This document shows, in pieces, positions 7,628-16,711 of a stretch of 64,000 bases of DNA. The position numbers and the translations under genes were made by a program. The first letter of the stretch is position 1. Each line of letters begins with the position of its first letter. The notes beneath the pieces were generated by a model, which was not told the DNA's origin, did no database searches, and worked only from the letters and a program-made list of their open reading frames with translations. The stretch is from Bacillota bacterium. GTDB taxonomy: Bacteria; Bacillota; Clostridia; Lachnospirales; Lachnospiraceae. The stretch covers positions 58,990-122,989 of the forward strand of contig JAEZKL010000013.1 of assembly GCA_023415475.1 (NCBI GenBank), written 5' to 3'.

Positions 7628-10600
7628 TTACTTTGTCTTTCTCACACCGTTTTCATCGACCTCGAATTCGTCAATCTTGGCACTCTTAGCAAGAGAGCCA
7701 TCGGTGTAGAAGTAGTGCCAGTTCCCTTCGATCTCCAGCCATTTTCCGGATGCCATGATGCCGTCAGAGGTAAAGTAATATTTGATATTTTCCGCAGTGA
7801 GCCAGCCGGTGATGGCCTTACCATTTTCATCGATATACTGCCATTGACCGCTGTCGTTTTGTACCCATCCCCGTGCTGTGCCCTCATCAATGACAAGCTC
7901 CACGAACCGGCGTAGGATGGTTGATGCCTCCCCACGGGTAGTATTACCCTGGGGGTCGAACAGGTTGCCTGTTTTGCCAACGATAATGCCGGTCTGCTGA
8001 ATTGCTTTTACAGCATCCTTTGCCCATGCGCTGATTTTCTCATTGTCGACAAAGGTAACAGTCTGACGTGATACTGGTAAGGCATAACCGGTAGCTTTGG
8101 CGTAATTCACCATCATCACAGCCATCTCTTCACGAGTGATTTTCTGATCAGGCCCGAATTTATTGTTGCCGATACCCTGAACAATCTTGTTCTCGACCGC
8201 CCACTCAATATAAGACATGGCAGGTTCTGCAGCCTTAACATCGGTGAAACTGCTGGCTTTGTATCCGCTCACATCCGCGCCTGACAATTTACCCAATGCC
8301 ATCAGGAAGGTCGCACGAGTGATGGCGGTATCAGGAGCAAAGGCAGTATTGCCTGTGCCGCTGATCAGGTCACGGCTTACAACAAAATCAATGTTGTCCT
8401 TCGCCCAGTGCTTCGCCGTGTCGGTAAACACCGGAACAGGGGCTTTGTAACCTACTCCGTAAATTGACAGGCTGTTCCTACTGAAAATCATCCTGCCATT
8501 GTTGTAGCTGGAATTAGTCAGCAACTGCGGCTTGCCTTTTTTATCGACATACACGGCATAGAGGTATCCGCTTTGCTCCTGGTACGGTGTGTCGCCTATT
8601 CCGTAGGAGCTATCGGTTTTTCCGCCTGTGTGCGGCGTATAGGCTATGCCCAGCGTGACCGCACCTTTTCCGAAGTTTGTAATATGAACGGTTTTGCCGT
8701 TTTTCTGATAGCCCACGGTAATGTTGAACACGGGACGGGAGCCGATCAATGCCTTTGCTGCTTTAGAAATCTTGGTTTGTACTCTTGCCGAAACCGTAAC
8801 GATACCGCTTGATTGTTTATCAATCTCAGCAATGGCTCCTGTATCAATGGTTACATCAAGCACAGCCGAACCAATGTTGATGAACTTCACGCCAGCCTCT
8901 TTCATGCGGTCGATAGCTCCCGCATCAATGGTTGCATTCAGGCTGGTATAACTGCCGCTGTTTGTAATGCAGAACGCTACGGCAATGCCGTCCACTTCCT
9001 TTCCTGATTTCTTCGCTGCATCCTGCGCTGCCTTGATAGCTTCCCGCGCCATCTGTTCGGTGATACTTGTTGAGAGATTACTATCCTTTACCGTGCCGGC
9101 AACATTCATCTTTGCTATCGCTGGCATATTGGGCTGCTTATCGATAGGGATAGCAGGCTTAGGAGGTTCTGGCGTGTAGCTTCCACCACCGGAGGATGAA
9201 CCACCGCCGCCGTTATAACTCCACGTTGCGATTACGGTCAGATTCTGCGTGACGTTTGCAAAGGCTTTATCCCAACCAGTAAAGGTGTAATTACTTCGGG
9301 TAACCGTAGGTGCTGTAGCTGACCCACCACTTGCGATGGTTTGTATCAGTTCTCCGCCGCCTGTGCGGGTGCCGCCGTTTAGATTAAAGGTGACAGAATA
9401 GCTAACCGCCGGAATCGGCTCGAACATTGCCTTAACAACCACATTTGCTGCAGGCATGGTGAACTTGTTGTTCACAACGCTTACACCGCCGTTGACCACC
9501 TGCCACTCCTTGAAGCGATAGCCGCTGTCCGGCGTCGCGGTCAGGGTAATTTCTGCACCTTGTGCTGCGTAAACAACAGCTGCTACAGCCATTCCGTTGC
9601 CACCGCTCTGCACAGTAATAGAATATTCGATAACCGGTACTGTCGTAACCGTAACAGTTGCAGTGCCGGATTTGGCAGTATTAACTGTCGAAGTACTTGT
9701 AATGGTTAGGGTAGCTGCTGTCTCGTTGGCGGCAACCGTCAGAACGCCGGAAGAGTTTATACTCGTGCCACCGCTGTTATTACCGTATACGCTCCATGTC
9801 ACGGTCTGTGCCGGATAATTCGTGCCGTTCACCGCCGCGCTGAAGGCTTTCGTACCGCCCTTTTGTACCGAAGCGGTCGCCGGGGTTACGGTTACGCTGT
9901 CCACTGTAGGTACGGGATTGCCCACGCTGCCGATTTGAACTGTGTTTACCAGATCGGTGTAAGTGATCGGGCTGCCGGAAGGGTCTTTCTGCCCTTGGGC
10001 AGCGGTCATCACGGTGGTTCCAACCGTGACAAATGGGGTTCCCGCCGTCAGACTGCCAGAAATAATTACAGTGCTTTTCCCATAAGCGGTGCTTTTCACG
10101 GCCTTGACCCCCGCGCCGTCGGACGCCATGTTCCCACCCACGGTAACGTTTGCGCCGTACGCGTCGACGCCGGTGCAGTTATTCCCGCGAACAGTTACGT
10201 CGCCGGTCACGGTAACGGTGGTCAGAGGGTTGGCCAGAATGCCCGTCGCCTCGTACTGGGTAAGGTTATTCACGGCGATGCTGCCGCCTACCTTGATCTC
10301 GGTGCCGTAGTTTGCGGCTGTGTATACCCCCGTTATGCCCGCCGTTATGCTGCCGCCCACGGTGATCTTGCCGTCCTTGGCGTTCACAGCAACGCCGGTA
10401 CCCTGCAGTGCCGTTATGTTGCCTCTCACAGTGATTTTTCCGCCGTCCAAAGCATTGCCGGAACCATACATATACACGCCGTTATCGTTTTCCGTCACTT
10501 CCACGTTATCAACGGTGGCCTCCGACACGCCGATAATCGATACGCCGCCGAAAGATCCCTTCAAGTTAAATTTGCCCGTCCCCGTACCGATAAGATTTAC

Positions 10601-12190
10601 CTTACCGCCGTTTACTACCTTTAATGCAGAAGTAAATATGGAGTTGGTGCTTGTGTCAAGCAAAAGATCATAGTTTCCCAAATCAAAGTTGATTGTCTTT
10701 CCGTCTACCTCAATGGGATCAGTATGGTTAATATTTTTAAGCAGTTTGATGGTTTCACCGCTTTTGACCGCTGTCAGCGCCTCGCCCAGGGAGGCGTATC
10801 CTGTCGTGCCTATTTTGCAGACATTTGCTGCGTCAGCGTTCACCGTCACCGGCAGGGTCAGCTTGAGACTTTGACCGGTCGCATCGCCTGTCCCCGCGGC
10901 GATCAGTACCAAGTCGTAGATACCATCTGTTATAGGGGTCATGCTTCCGACTGCAGTGCTGCCTGAACCGGTTGCAGGAGTATTGGTCGCAGTTACGCCC
11001 AACTCGGAGTCGGAGCTCCCGGCTGTAAAGGTCACGCCAGCGTTCGCTCCATCCACAGAGATGGTGGATGGCTGCCCGACCGTTACGTTGGACGGAATGA
11101 CGGGGAGTGCGGTGAGGAAGCTTCTCGGCACGCCGTTATCGTTATAAAACACGCCGGAGGCAAGGCTAATACCTTTGCTGTTCAGCCCGGAGAGATAAAT
11201 ATGAATCTTGCCGCTGTCATACGTGGAAATCCGTCCAGTAGTGAAGCCGCCGCCGTACAGGGTAGCTTCACCGTTGCAGGACAGTACATCAGCAGAAGCA
11301 TCACCAGCGGTAAAGGTGCCGCCTTGAACATCCAGCTTTGCGGTACTGCTGACTGACACGGCATAGACTATACCATCGGTGATTTGAACAGTGCCGCCAT
11401 TAGCGGATATGCCGTATTTACCACTGTCTATACTGCCGATGCTACCGCCGTCTACCCTCAAGTTGCCAAAATTCAGGATGGTCGACTGCGCATTTGCCCC
11501 GAGCGCCTGAATCGTGCCCGCGGTAACAATTAGCTGACCTCCGTCGGCGTTATTGATACCGATAAAATAACTATCAACGGCAGCGTTCTGGGCAATCGTG
11601 GTCGTTCCGCTGTTATAAATAGCAGCGCTCATGCCCGTTTGCTCCAGCGTGGCGTCTCCTGTCAGAGTGAAGGCGCCACTCACATAGATGAGGGGATTGC
11701 CACTGCTGCCGCTAGAGCCGCTAACCCCAAGATGTCCGTTTAAGGTCAATTCCTTTCCGGCGGGGATATTGATGCCGTTGCTGCCCATATGCAATAATTT
11801 GTCCTGCGAGGTAAGAACAACGTTATGTTCAATGGTCAGCCCGCCGGTCAGCGTAATGTCCTCATCGATACTGATAATGTCTCCATCGCTAGCGTCCCTA
11901 ATAGCATCCCTCAACCCCGTTTCGCTCGTGACGCTGACGGAACCCGAATACACCGCCGCTGCAATGGTTTCAGAAGGAGTAGCAATGTTAAGCTGGGCTT
12001 CTTCCTCAATAGGCGTCTTGCCGCTATCGACCGGTGCGCTTTCCTCCAAAGTCGGCGCTGCATTGCCGGAGGCTGACTCTCCTTCCATTGCATAAGCGCC
12101 GGCTGCGCCAAGTGGTGTGCATAACAGCATTGTCAATGTCAAAAGCATTGCCAACGCTTTTCTCCATCTCCATGGAATTTGTTTCTTCAT
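7628..12190 (-). CDS. Very large secreted surface protein: beta-helix region, Ig-like and InlB-like repeats, three SLH domains, wall-binding repeats
   Basis: The start at 12190 (MKKQIPWRWRKA) has GGAGGA seven bases upstream. An in-frame ATG at 12208 overlaps that site and is unlikely. The product is 1520 residues: signal peptide (about 1-35, hydrophobic core then AYA-ME); a long Gly/Thr/Val-rich region to about 750 resembling a pectin-lyase-like beta-helix; an Ig-like Big domain (about 760-850); two InlB-type repeats (about 850-990, FKEWQVV and FTGWDKAF); a Gly/Ser linker; an unassigned domain to about 1250; three SLH domains from about 1254 (TDTAKHWAKDNIDF, GITRAT-like ITRATF, ITREEMAV, TTRGEAS); and C-terminal Trp/Tyr-rich repeats (GWVQNDSGQWQYIDENG). 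It is probably a surface adhesin or structural protein. G+C-rich compared with its flanks. Confidence 0.85.
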   Translation of the reverse strand: MKKQIPWRWRKALAMLLTLTMLLCTPLGAAGAYAMEGESASGNAAPTLEESAPVDSGKTPIEEEAQLNIATPSETIAAAVYSGSVSVTSETGLRDAIRDASDGDIISIDEDITLTGGLTIEHNVVLTSQDKLLHMGSNGINIPAGKELTLNGHLGVSGSSGSSGNPLIYVSGAFTLTGDATLEQTGMSAAIYNSGTTTIAQNAAVDSYFIGINNADGGQLIVTAGTIQALGANAQSTILNFGNLRVDGGSIGSIDSGKYGISANGGTVQITDGIVYAVSVSSTAKLDVQGGTFTAGDASADVLSCNGEATLYGGGFTTGRISTYDSGKIHIYLSGLNSKGISLASGVFYNDNGVPRSFLTALPVIPSNVTVGQPSTISVDGANAGVTFTAGSSDSELGVTATNTPATGSGSTAVGSMTPITDGIYDLVLIAAGTGDATGQSLKLTLPVTVNADAANVCKIGTTGYASLGEALTAVKSGETIKLLKNINHTDPIEVDGKTINFDLGNYDLLLDTSTNSIFTSALKVVNGGKVNLIGTGTGKFNLKGSFGGVSIIGVSEATVDNVEVTENDNGVYMYGSGNALDGGKITVRGNITALQGTGVAVNAKDGKITVGGSITAGITGVYTAANYGTEIKVGGSIAVNNLTQYEATGILANPLTTVTVTGDVTVRGNNCTGVDAYGANVTVGGNMASDGAGVKAVKSTAYGKSTVIISGSLTAGTPFVTVGTTVMTAAQGQKDPSGSPITYTDLVNTVQIGSVGNPVPTVDSVTVTPATASVQKGGTKAFSAAVNGTNYPAQTVTWSVYGNNSGGTSINSSGVLTVAANETAATLTITSTSTVNTAKSGTATVTVTTVPVIEYSITVQSGGNGMAVAAVVYAAQGAEITLTATPDSGYRFKEWQVVNGGVSVVNNKFTMPAANVVVKAMFEPIPAVSYSVTFNLNGGTRTGGGELIQTIASGGSATAPTVTRSNYTFTGWDKAFANVTQNLTVIATWSYNGGGGSSSGGGSYTPEPPKPAIPIDKQPNMPAIAKMNVAGTVKDSNLSTSITEQMAREAIKAAQDAAKKSGKEVDGIAVAFCITNSGSYTSLNATIDAGAIDRMKEAGVKFINIGSAVLDVTIDTGAIAEIDKQSSGIVTVSARVQTKISKAAKALIGSRPVFNITVGYQKNGKTVHITNFGKGAVTLGIAYTPHTGGKTDSSYGIGDTPYQEQSGYLYAVYVDKKGKPQLLTNSSYNNGRMIFSRNSLSIYGVGYKAPVPVFTDTAKHWAKDNIDFVVSRDLISGTGNTAFAPDTAITRATFLMALGKLSGADVSGYKASSFTDVKAAEPAMSYIEWAVENKIVQGIGNNKFGPDQKITREEMAVMMVNYAKATGYALPVSRQTVTFVDNEKISAWAKDAVKAIQQTGIIVGKTGNLFDPQGNTTRGEASTILRRFVELVIDEGTARGWVQNDSGQWQYIDENGKAITGWLTAENIKYYFTSDGIMASGKWLEIEGNWHYFYTDGSLAKSAKIDEFEVDENGVRKTK

Positions 12191-12288
12191 GGTAAATCCT
12201 CCAATCATTTATAGTTTTGAAATGGGCCGATTGTTCCGAAGCGGAAGCCTTTTTGACCGGCCATTGTTTCTCTCTAGACATCCTTACT

Positions 12289-12333
12289 TCAAGATCGTAA
12301 ATTTACGATTTTGTTCATCAGATGCAGACCTCC
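12289..12333 (-). promoter_or_regulatory. Leader mini-ORF with perfect ribosome site, overlapping a 16-bp palindrome
   Basis: On the minus strand AGAAAGGAGGT (GGAGG at 12329-12333) precedes ATG at 12318 by 10 bases. The frame reads MNKIVNLRS and stops at 12289. Codons 4-9 contain ATCGTAAATTTACGAT (12294-12309), a perfect 16-base palindrome. It lies about 100 bases upstream of the giant surface protein and may be a leader peptide, an operator, or both. Confidence 0.4.
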
Positions 12334-12452
12334 TTTCTACGCTTACTATAGCTTTAGATTGCCTGATGGTCCCGTCTTCAGCGCTCACATGCATCCGGGC
12401 ATAAAAAATCTTTCATAGTCAAATTCCTTTATCAAGGCTTTATTACTCTTAT

Positions 12453-12941
12453 TCATTTCATCAATATGACCACGCCGAAGGGGATCTGTCCCTCCCGGTT
12501 CGGCAGGGGGAAGAACAGGGCACTGTGATAATTCTTCGGAACTGAATAAGTCCAATGCCTGCAAAAGAGCGACAGCGGGTAATCAAGCCGGCTGAGCAGT
12601 GCCGTCTTTCCGTAAAACACACCATCGGCCGCCTCCAGCATGGCATAGTTTTCATTGGTAAGCCGTCCGGTGAAATTGATTCTGCCTTCCGAAATATCCT
12701 CCGCTGTTAGGTCGGTGTGCTCCATAAGCGTACGATTTACCATACACAAAACGCCGCCTCGTTTAAAGATTGCAACCGGGTAATTAAGCGAGTCGAGGAC
12801 GACTGACAGTTCCTCATCGGTTCCGGTAAGCGACTGAAACTGCCATATAAAGTGCTCCTGTGCCGCAAGCTCCTTTTTAACCTTCTTCTGCAACAAAACC
12901 AGATCGGCGAATGGCTGTCCTCTTGGGTTTTCCTGATTCAA
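12453..12941 (-). CDS. Stand-alone PAS-domain protein
   Basis: It uses a TTG start at 12941, with GGAGG nine bases upstream (12951-12955). The 162-residue product has an N-terminal helix (about 1-40) and then a PAS-like core: LDSLNYPVAIFKRGGVLCMVNRTLM, later GKTALLSRLDYPL, ending in a FFPLPNREGQIPFGVVILM strand pair. No output domain follows. PAS domains bind ligands or mediate protein contacts, so it could modulate the tandem regulator encoded upstream, whose own N-terminal halves share the xxPVxIFxxxG pattern. It may be co-transcribed with the surface protein gene, as no terminator is seen between them. Confidence 0.65.
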   Translation of the reverse strand: MNQENPRGQPFADLVLLQKKVKKELAAQEHFIWQFQSLTGTDEELSVVLDSLNYPVAIFKRGGVLCMVNRTLMEHTDLTAEDISEGRINFTGRLTNENYAMLEAADGVFYGKTALLSRLDYPLSLFCRHWTYSVPKNYHSALFFPLPNREGQIPFGVVILMK

Positions 12942-13052
12942 CTTTTCTCACCTCCGTTTTGCTCTACAGCTTTGTCTACAATAATTTTACTAAAAACTGG
13001 GAATCCCCAAAACCGAACCAGCGCTAACTTTCGTGCAAATATGAGCAACATG

Positions 13053-13090
13053 AAAAAAGCCCCTGCAATCCGTAGTGGACTGCAAGGGCT
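13053..13090 (-). terminator. Terminator after the tandem AraC-type regulator
   Basis: Positions 13058-13071 and 13077-13090 form a 14-bp stem (on the minus strand AGCCCTTGCAGTCC with GGATTGCAGGGGCT, two G-U pairs) around a five-base loop, followed by a T run. It separates the regulator transcript from the PAS/surface protein genes. Confidence 0.9.
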
Positions 13091-13104
13091 TTGGTTGTTT
13101 TCGA

Positions 13105-14607
13105 TTAATTTATGGATTTTCGATATTCCGAAGGGGTCATGCCAACCTTCTCCTTGAAGAACCGCGAAAAGCTCTCTGCACGGGGAAAGCCACAGGACAG
13201 AAAGGCTTCGGCAACGCTTAGATTCCGATTCCTCAATGCTGACTTTAGATGTTCTACTTTGATCTCCTGATAATAATGATACAAGGTGATACCGGTCTGC
13301 TTTTTAAACAGCCGTGCGAGATGCGATGGGCTTAGGCCGATTGCCGTTGCAAGCCTACCCGCATCAAAATCCTCCCGCCAGTTATTTTCAAGATATTCCT
13401 TCGCTTTTGTGACATCCGACCGCCCCTTATAAACCCTGCTGATGAGAAAAACACAGAGAACATATACCGCACTCAGCTCTTTCACCCACACGGTGAAATG
13501 CAGGATATCCGTATAGAGCGCCTGAGTGTCGTAATCTGAGCTGCGGGCATGATATCTCCCCTCCATGATCTTCAGCGGAACTTTTATGTTCTTAGCCAAT
13601 ACAACCTCGCCCCTGAGTGCACGGAGCAGGTACTCATGCAAGCCAAGCTGATCGTTCACGAGGGAATCATTTTTCAGATTATAAACATCGATAAGCTTTG
13701 AACGATCCTGAATATTCCAGGTGCTCAACACCGCTTCGTTGATAAAGACCAGATCCCCATTGGGCTTATAAATCTGCACCGGTATGGGAAAAAGCTCGGC
13801 GATTCCGAACAACTGACGTTCTGTTTCAATACACGGGTAGGCACCTTTGGCCTCCGCCATCGGTTGTTTTTTGAAAGGAACATCCGAAGTAGTTTTCCTG
13901 TACTCAGATGGAGTCATTCCGAACCTGTGCTTAAAGGCCGCTCCGAAGGGTCCGTTGTAATCCGTCCCACACGCGGCAAACACTTCATGGATGCTCAGTG
14001 TCGTATCGCGCAGGACTTCTTTTATTTTTTCAAACTTGCATTCCTGATAATAGCTGTAAGGTGTTTGACCAAACAGCCTTTTGAAAAGGCGTGTCAAATG
14101 GTCGGGGCTTAGCCCCACGGCATGGGAGATCTGATTCTGATCGAAATCATCTAGTAAGTGTGCTTCGATATATGTCTTGGCTTTCATGGCATCTACGCAA
14201 GATTGGTACACTTGCTTTAGAACAAATACAGCCACAATACATACAATCGCTCCGTCTTCGCCGCGGATGGGAAAATTTAAAATATCCTGATAAAGGGCAT
14301 TCAGCTTATCGTCTTCTGTCTCATAACGCCGAGCTATTTCCTCGGAGGGAACCCGGACCTCCTGAAAGGACAGTATATCGCCTGCAAAAACACGCCGCAA
14401 ATAATCTGGTTCAAATTTCCAACTAATATACGGATCGGTTAAAACATTGAGTTTACCGATAATTAAATCAGCATCATCAATGTTAAAAAAATTTAGAAAC
14501 TCCCTGTTGACGAACAGGCTAAGACCGTCCGGCGAGAAAATCTGCACCGGGATGGGGAAAAGCGCAAAAACTGAAAACAAATCATTCCATTTCTCAAAAC
14601 GATTCAT
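13105..14607 (-). CDS. Tandem-duplicated regulator: two PAS-like domains and two AraC-type DNA-binding domains in one chain
   Basis: The start at 14607 (MNRFEKWNDLF) has GAGGAG eight bases upstream and overlaps the stop of the preceding gene as ATGA. The longer frame to 14784 is unlikely. The 500-residue chain is a head-to-tail duplication. The first half has FPIPVQIFSPDG and an HTH with VGLSPDHLTRLFKRLFGQTP, ending GMTPSEYRK. The second half repeats FPIPVQIYKPNG, IGLSPSHLARLFKKQTGIT and GMTPSEYRK. AraC regulators normally carry one DNA-binding unit and dimerise; this one could bind two sites as a covalent pseudo-dimer. It probably controls the adjacent surface protein cluster. Confidence 0.85.
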   Translation of the reverse strand: MNRFEKWNDLFSVFALFPIPVQIFSPDGLSLFVNREFLNFFNIDDADLIIGKLNVLTDPYISWKFEPDYLRRVFAGDILSFQEVRVPSEEIARRYETEDDKLNALYQDILNFPIRGEDGAIVCIVAVFVLKQVYQSCVDAMKAKTYIEAHLLDDFDQNQISHAVGLSPDHLTRLFKRLFGQTPYSYYQECKFEKIKEVLRDTTLSIHEVFAACGTDYNGPFGAAFKHRFGMTPSEYRKTTSDVPFKKQPMAEAKGAYPCIETERQLFGIAELFPIPVQIYKPNGDLVFINEAVLSTWNIQDRSKLIDVYNLKNDSLVNDQLGLHEYLLRALRGEVVLAKNIKVPLKIMEGRYHARSSDYDTQALYTDILHFTVWVKELSAVYVLCVFLISRVYKGRSDVTKAKEYLENNWREDFDAGRLATAIGLSPSHLARLFKKQTGITLYHYYQEIKVEHLKSALRNRNLSVAEAFLSCGFPRAESFSRFFKEKVGMTPSEYRKSIN

Positions 14608-14936
14608 TTGCAACACTCCTCTCCATTTTGTATAGAAAGGATGCTTGCCGACTGAGGTGCGTCGACGGGAAAACCGAGGCTTTGGAGCCGTATCCCCGTC
14701 TCCGTATCCAGCTTGCCAATCTCCGTTGAAAGAGCCTTCCAGAAGAAGGAGGCGGTATCCACTGTGGAAAAGAAAGTCAACCAAATCATCGTACCTCTTT
14801 TGTTTGACAGGAACTCAGGAACCGCTATGATTTTCCCGTAATCGATGGGGGATTCCACAACCGTCAGCGGGTAGTCGAATATGTTTTCCAGTGTATGGTT
14901 GACGCAGTCGTGCTTAAGAGCTTTACGTTTTCTCAT
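14604..14936 (-). CDS. Small unknown protein translationally coupled to the tandem regulator
   Basis: The 110-residue frame starts at 14936 with AAGGAGGAAC seven bases upstream and ends at 14604. Its TGA overlaps the regulator's ATG in the form ATGA. The strong ribosome site and coupling make it a real gene. I do not recognise the family. It has a basic N-terminus (MRKRKALKHDC), a central hydrophobic stretch (GTMIWLTFFSTVDTASFFW) and a C-terminal CC pair. A role with the regulator is inferred only from context. Confidence 0.6.
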   Translation of the reverse strand: MRKRKALKHDCVNHTLENIFDYPLTVVESPIDYGKIIAVPEFLSNKRGTMIWLTFFSTVDTASFFWKALSTEIGKLDTETGIRLQSLGFPVDAPQSASILSIQNGEECCK

Positions 14937-14950
14937 CAGCGTTCCTCCTT

Positions 14951-15400
14951 CCTGCAGAAATGATATTTACATTTTAGAGAGAGATATATATCGGCCTATT
15001 GTAAGGAAAATTGAGATTCAGGGGCAATGATTGCTAGATAAAATCGCTTTACCAGCGCAACTTTTGTCAATCTCCGATTCAAGAATATTTTATACAGCGA
15101 TATTAATGAAATTTTACTATAATAAAGCAATTAACTCAAGACTGAAATTGGGAATATTTAGTAATAGCTTCTGTCAATGGGTTGTGGTATGTTGTGTTTC
15201 TGAGAACCGGATGCTTCTCAAATCAAGCGAAATGAGTGCCTTTGCAGTAGGAAGTGAGCGTCTACAGAAAGTCTTATTAGTATTGCTGGAAAACTGATTT
15301 AACAATTAAAATGGCTTATTGACGAAAGCAAATAGAAGTAAGAATTATGAACGGATCCATAAAGATATGGATCGTTGGAGAAGAACTAATGATAAAGGTA
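14951..15400. other. Intergenic, no gene supported
   Basis: An 88-codon frame at 15031-15297 has no ribosome site and no recognisable product. CGGATCCAT and ATGGATCG at about 15352-15374 can form a small hairpin. The DNA is again A+T-rich, marking the left-side end of the G+C-rich block. Confidence 0.5.
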
Positions 15401-15436
15401 TTGACAACAATAATATTTGCTTCATACTAATATTAT
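15401..15436 (+). promoter_or_regulatory. Promoter remnant upstream of the old-yellow-enzyme pseudogene
   Basis: TTGACA at 15401-15406 is followed after 18 bases by TACTAA (15425-15430). It is a plausible sigma-A promoter about 50 bases upstream of the decayed gene. Confidence 0.45.
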
Positions 15437-15488
15437 TAGAAGTAATATATATTGATATAAATTCTGAAGCCGGAAAAGAGGATCAACA

Positions 15489-16359
15489 TGAGTAGAGAAA
15501 CTATAAAGTATTTTCCTCCGGAAAAATAGGCAGCTTAGTACTTAAAAACAGATTAATCAGATCTGCGACCTGTGACTACAAAATGGCAGAGGACGGCTCC
15601 GTAACGGATATCGTTCTCGATATTTATCGGAACTTAGCAAGGGGCGGCATCGGCATGATCATCACCGGGTTAATGGCTGTTTCACAGAAGGGGAAGGGTG
15701 TCTCAGGTCAGATATGTATCTATGATGACCAATGCACAGTGGAAACGGCGAAGATTGCCGAAACTGTGCACGCGGTGGACAACAATTGTGCCGTCATTGC
15801 TCAGCTTTGCCACTTCCCTATTCTGATCAAGCTAAACTGCGATGATCATATTACAGGGGGTATAACGAAAGAAACCTTTCCCGAAATTCTGAAGGAGATC
15901 ACGGATACCGGAGTGGATGCGATTGAAGTAAGCGGAGGCATGTGGGACTGTCTTGTATGCACCGAGGATGAGCTTGGATTTGCGCCGGTGCCAATTCCAG
16001 AGTCCAGAACACACATTGATGAGCCGGATAAACAGTCCTATTATTATAACTATGTTCGTGACCTCCATTTGCCTATCAAACTCATCCTTGTCGGTGGCAA
16101 CCGTAATATCGAACAAATGGAGTCGATCATCCAGGAAGGACACGTAGATTTTCTTTCGTTATCACGCCCTCTGATTGCAGAGCCCAATCTGCCCGACCGT
16201 TGGCTTCACGGCATCGGAAGCGAAAACGCGCACTGCGTATCGTGCAACGCCTGTCTGCTGTTTAAAGATGAATTCGGCTGCGCAATGAAAAGGCTGAAAC
16301 TGAACAGAAAAGAGTTCGAAACAGGGTATGCAAACGGCTGGAGAGCCGAATTCAAATAA
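15489..16359 (+). pseudogene. NADH:flavin oxidoreductase (old yellow enzyme family), frameshifted and internally deleted
   Basis: An ATG at 15489 reads MSRETIKY and then stops after a few codons. In the next frame the text continues KIGSLVLKNRLIRSATCDYK, the usual N-terminus of enoate/flavin reductases, so a frameshift lies near 15508-15515. The rest reads in one frame from 15583, but IAQLCHF joins directly to PILIKLNCDDHITGG. The family normally has roughly 130 residues between these motifs, including the catalytic and substrate loop region. The C-terminal part (VDFLSLSRPLIAEP, then HCVSCNACLL) is intact. Together these point to a dead gene. More G+C-rich than its flanks. Confidence 0.8.
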
Positions 16360-16371
16360 GGACGGTGTGAC

Positions 16372-16635
16372 ATGTCGGAGATATGTTTAGTAACGGGAGC
16401 GAACGGCCATCTGGGAAATAATCTCGTACGATTATTGACAGAAAGAGGCTGTCGGGTGCGGGATGGTGTTCGACGTACGGATGTCTTAAATGCCTTTGAT
16501 GACATAAACTGTGAGATCGTCTATGCCGACATGCTGGATAGAAGGTCTCTTACGCAGTCAATGCAGGGCATCGGCACCCCTTATCACTGTGCGGCGGTTT
16601 TCAAACATTGTGCTAAGGACCCGAAGTACAGGTGA
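16372..16635 (+). pseudogene. Truncated extended short-chain dehydrogenase (NAD-dependent epimerase/reductase), N-terminal fragment
   Basis: Only 87 residues remain. They hold the Rossmann start LVTGANGHLGNNLVRLL, then IVYADMLDRRSL and AAVFKHCAKDP, where full-length relatives continue for over 200 residues with the YxxxK catalytic pair. From 16623 a different frame reads VTRELIEEIEHAEEWD and stops at 16706, apparently the end of an unrelated gene. This suggests a deletion joint. It lies 12 bases after the flavin reductase pseudogene and was probably in its operon. Confidence 0.7.
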
Positions 16636-16711
16636 CAAGAGAGCTTATTGAGGAAATCGAGCACGCAGAGGAATGGGATACGTCTGTCAGCAGACTAAGG
16701 AGGTAGTTATT

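Noticed and set aside
9863..10624. 253-codon plus-strand frame
   Set aside because: It is an antisense shadow of the G+C-rich surface protein gene; it has no ribosome site and a low-complexity product.
12191..12208. Upstream ATG (MIGGFT) for the giant surface protein
   Set aside because: This ATG and the next codons include the GGAGGA that serves the ATG at 12190, and the signal peptide fits better from 12190.
14608..14784. 59-codon N-terminal extension of the tandem AraC regulator
   Set aside because: It overlaps a well-supported 110-residue gene, and the ATG at 14607 has its own ribosome site and ATGA coupling.
15031..15297. 88-codon frame in the gap before the flavin reductase pseudogene
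   Set aside because: No ribosome site and no recognisable sequence; composition is that of intergenic DNA.
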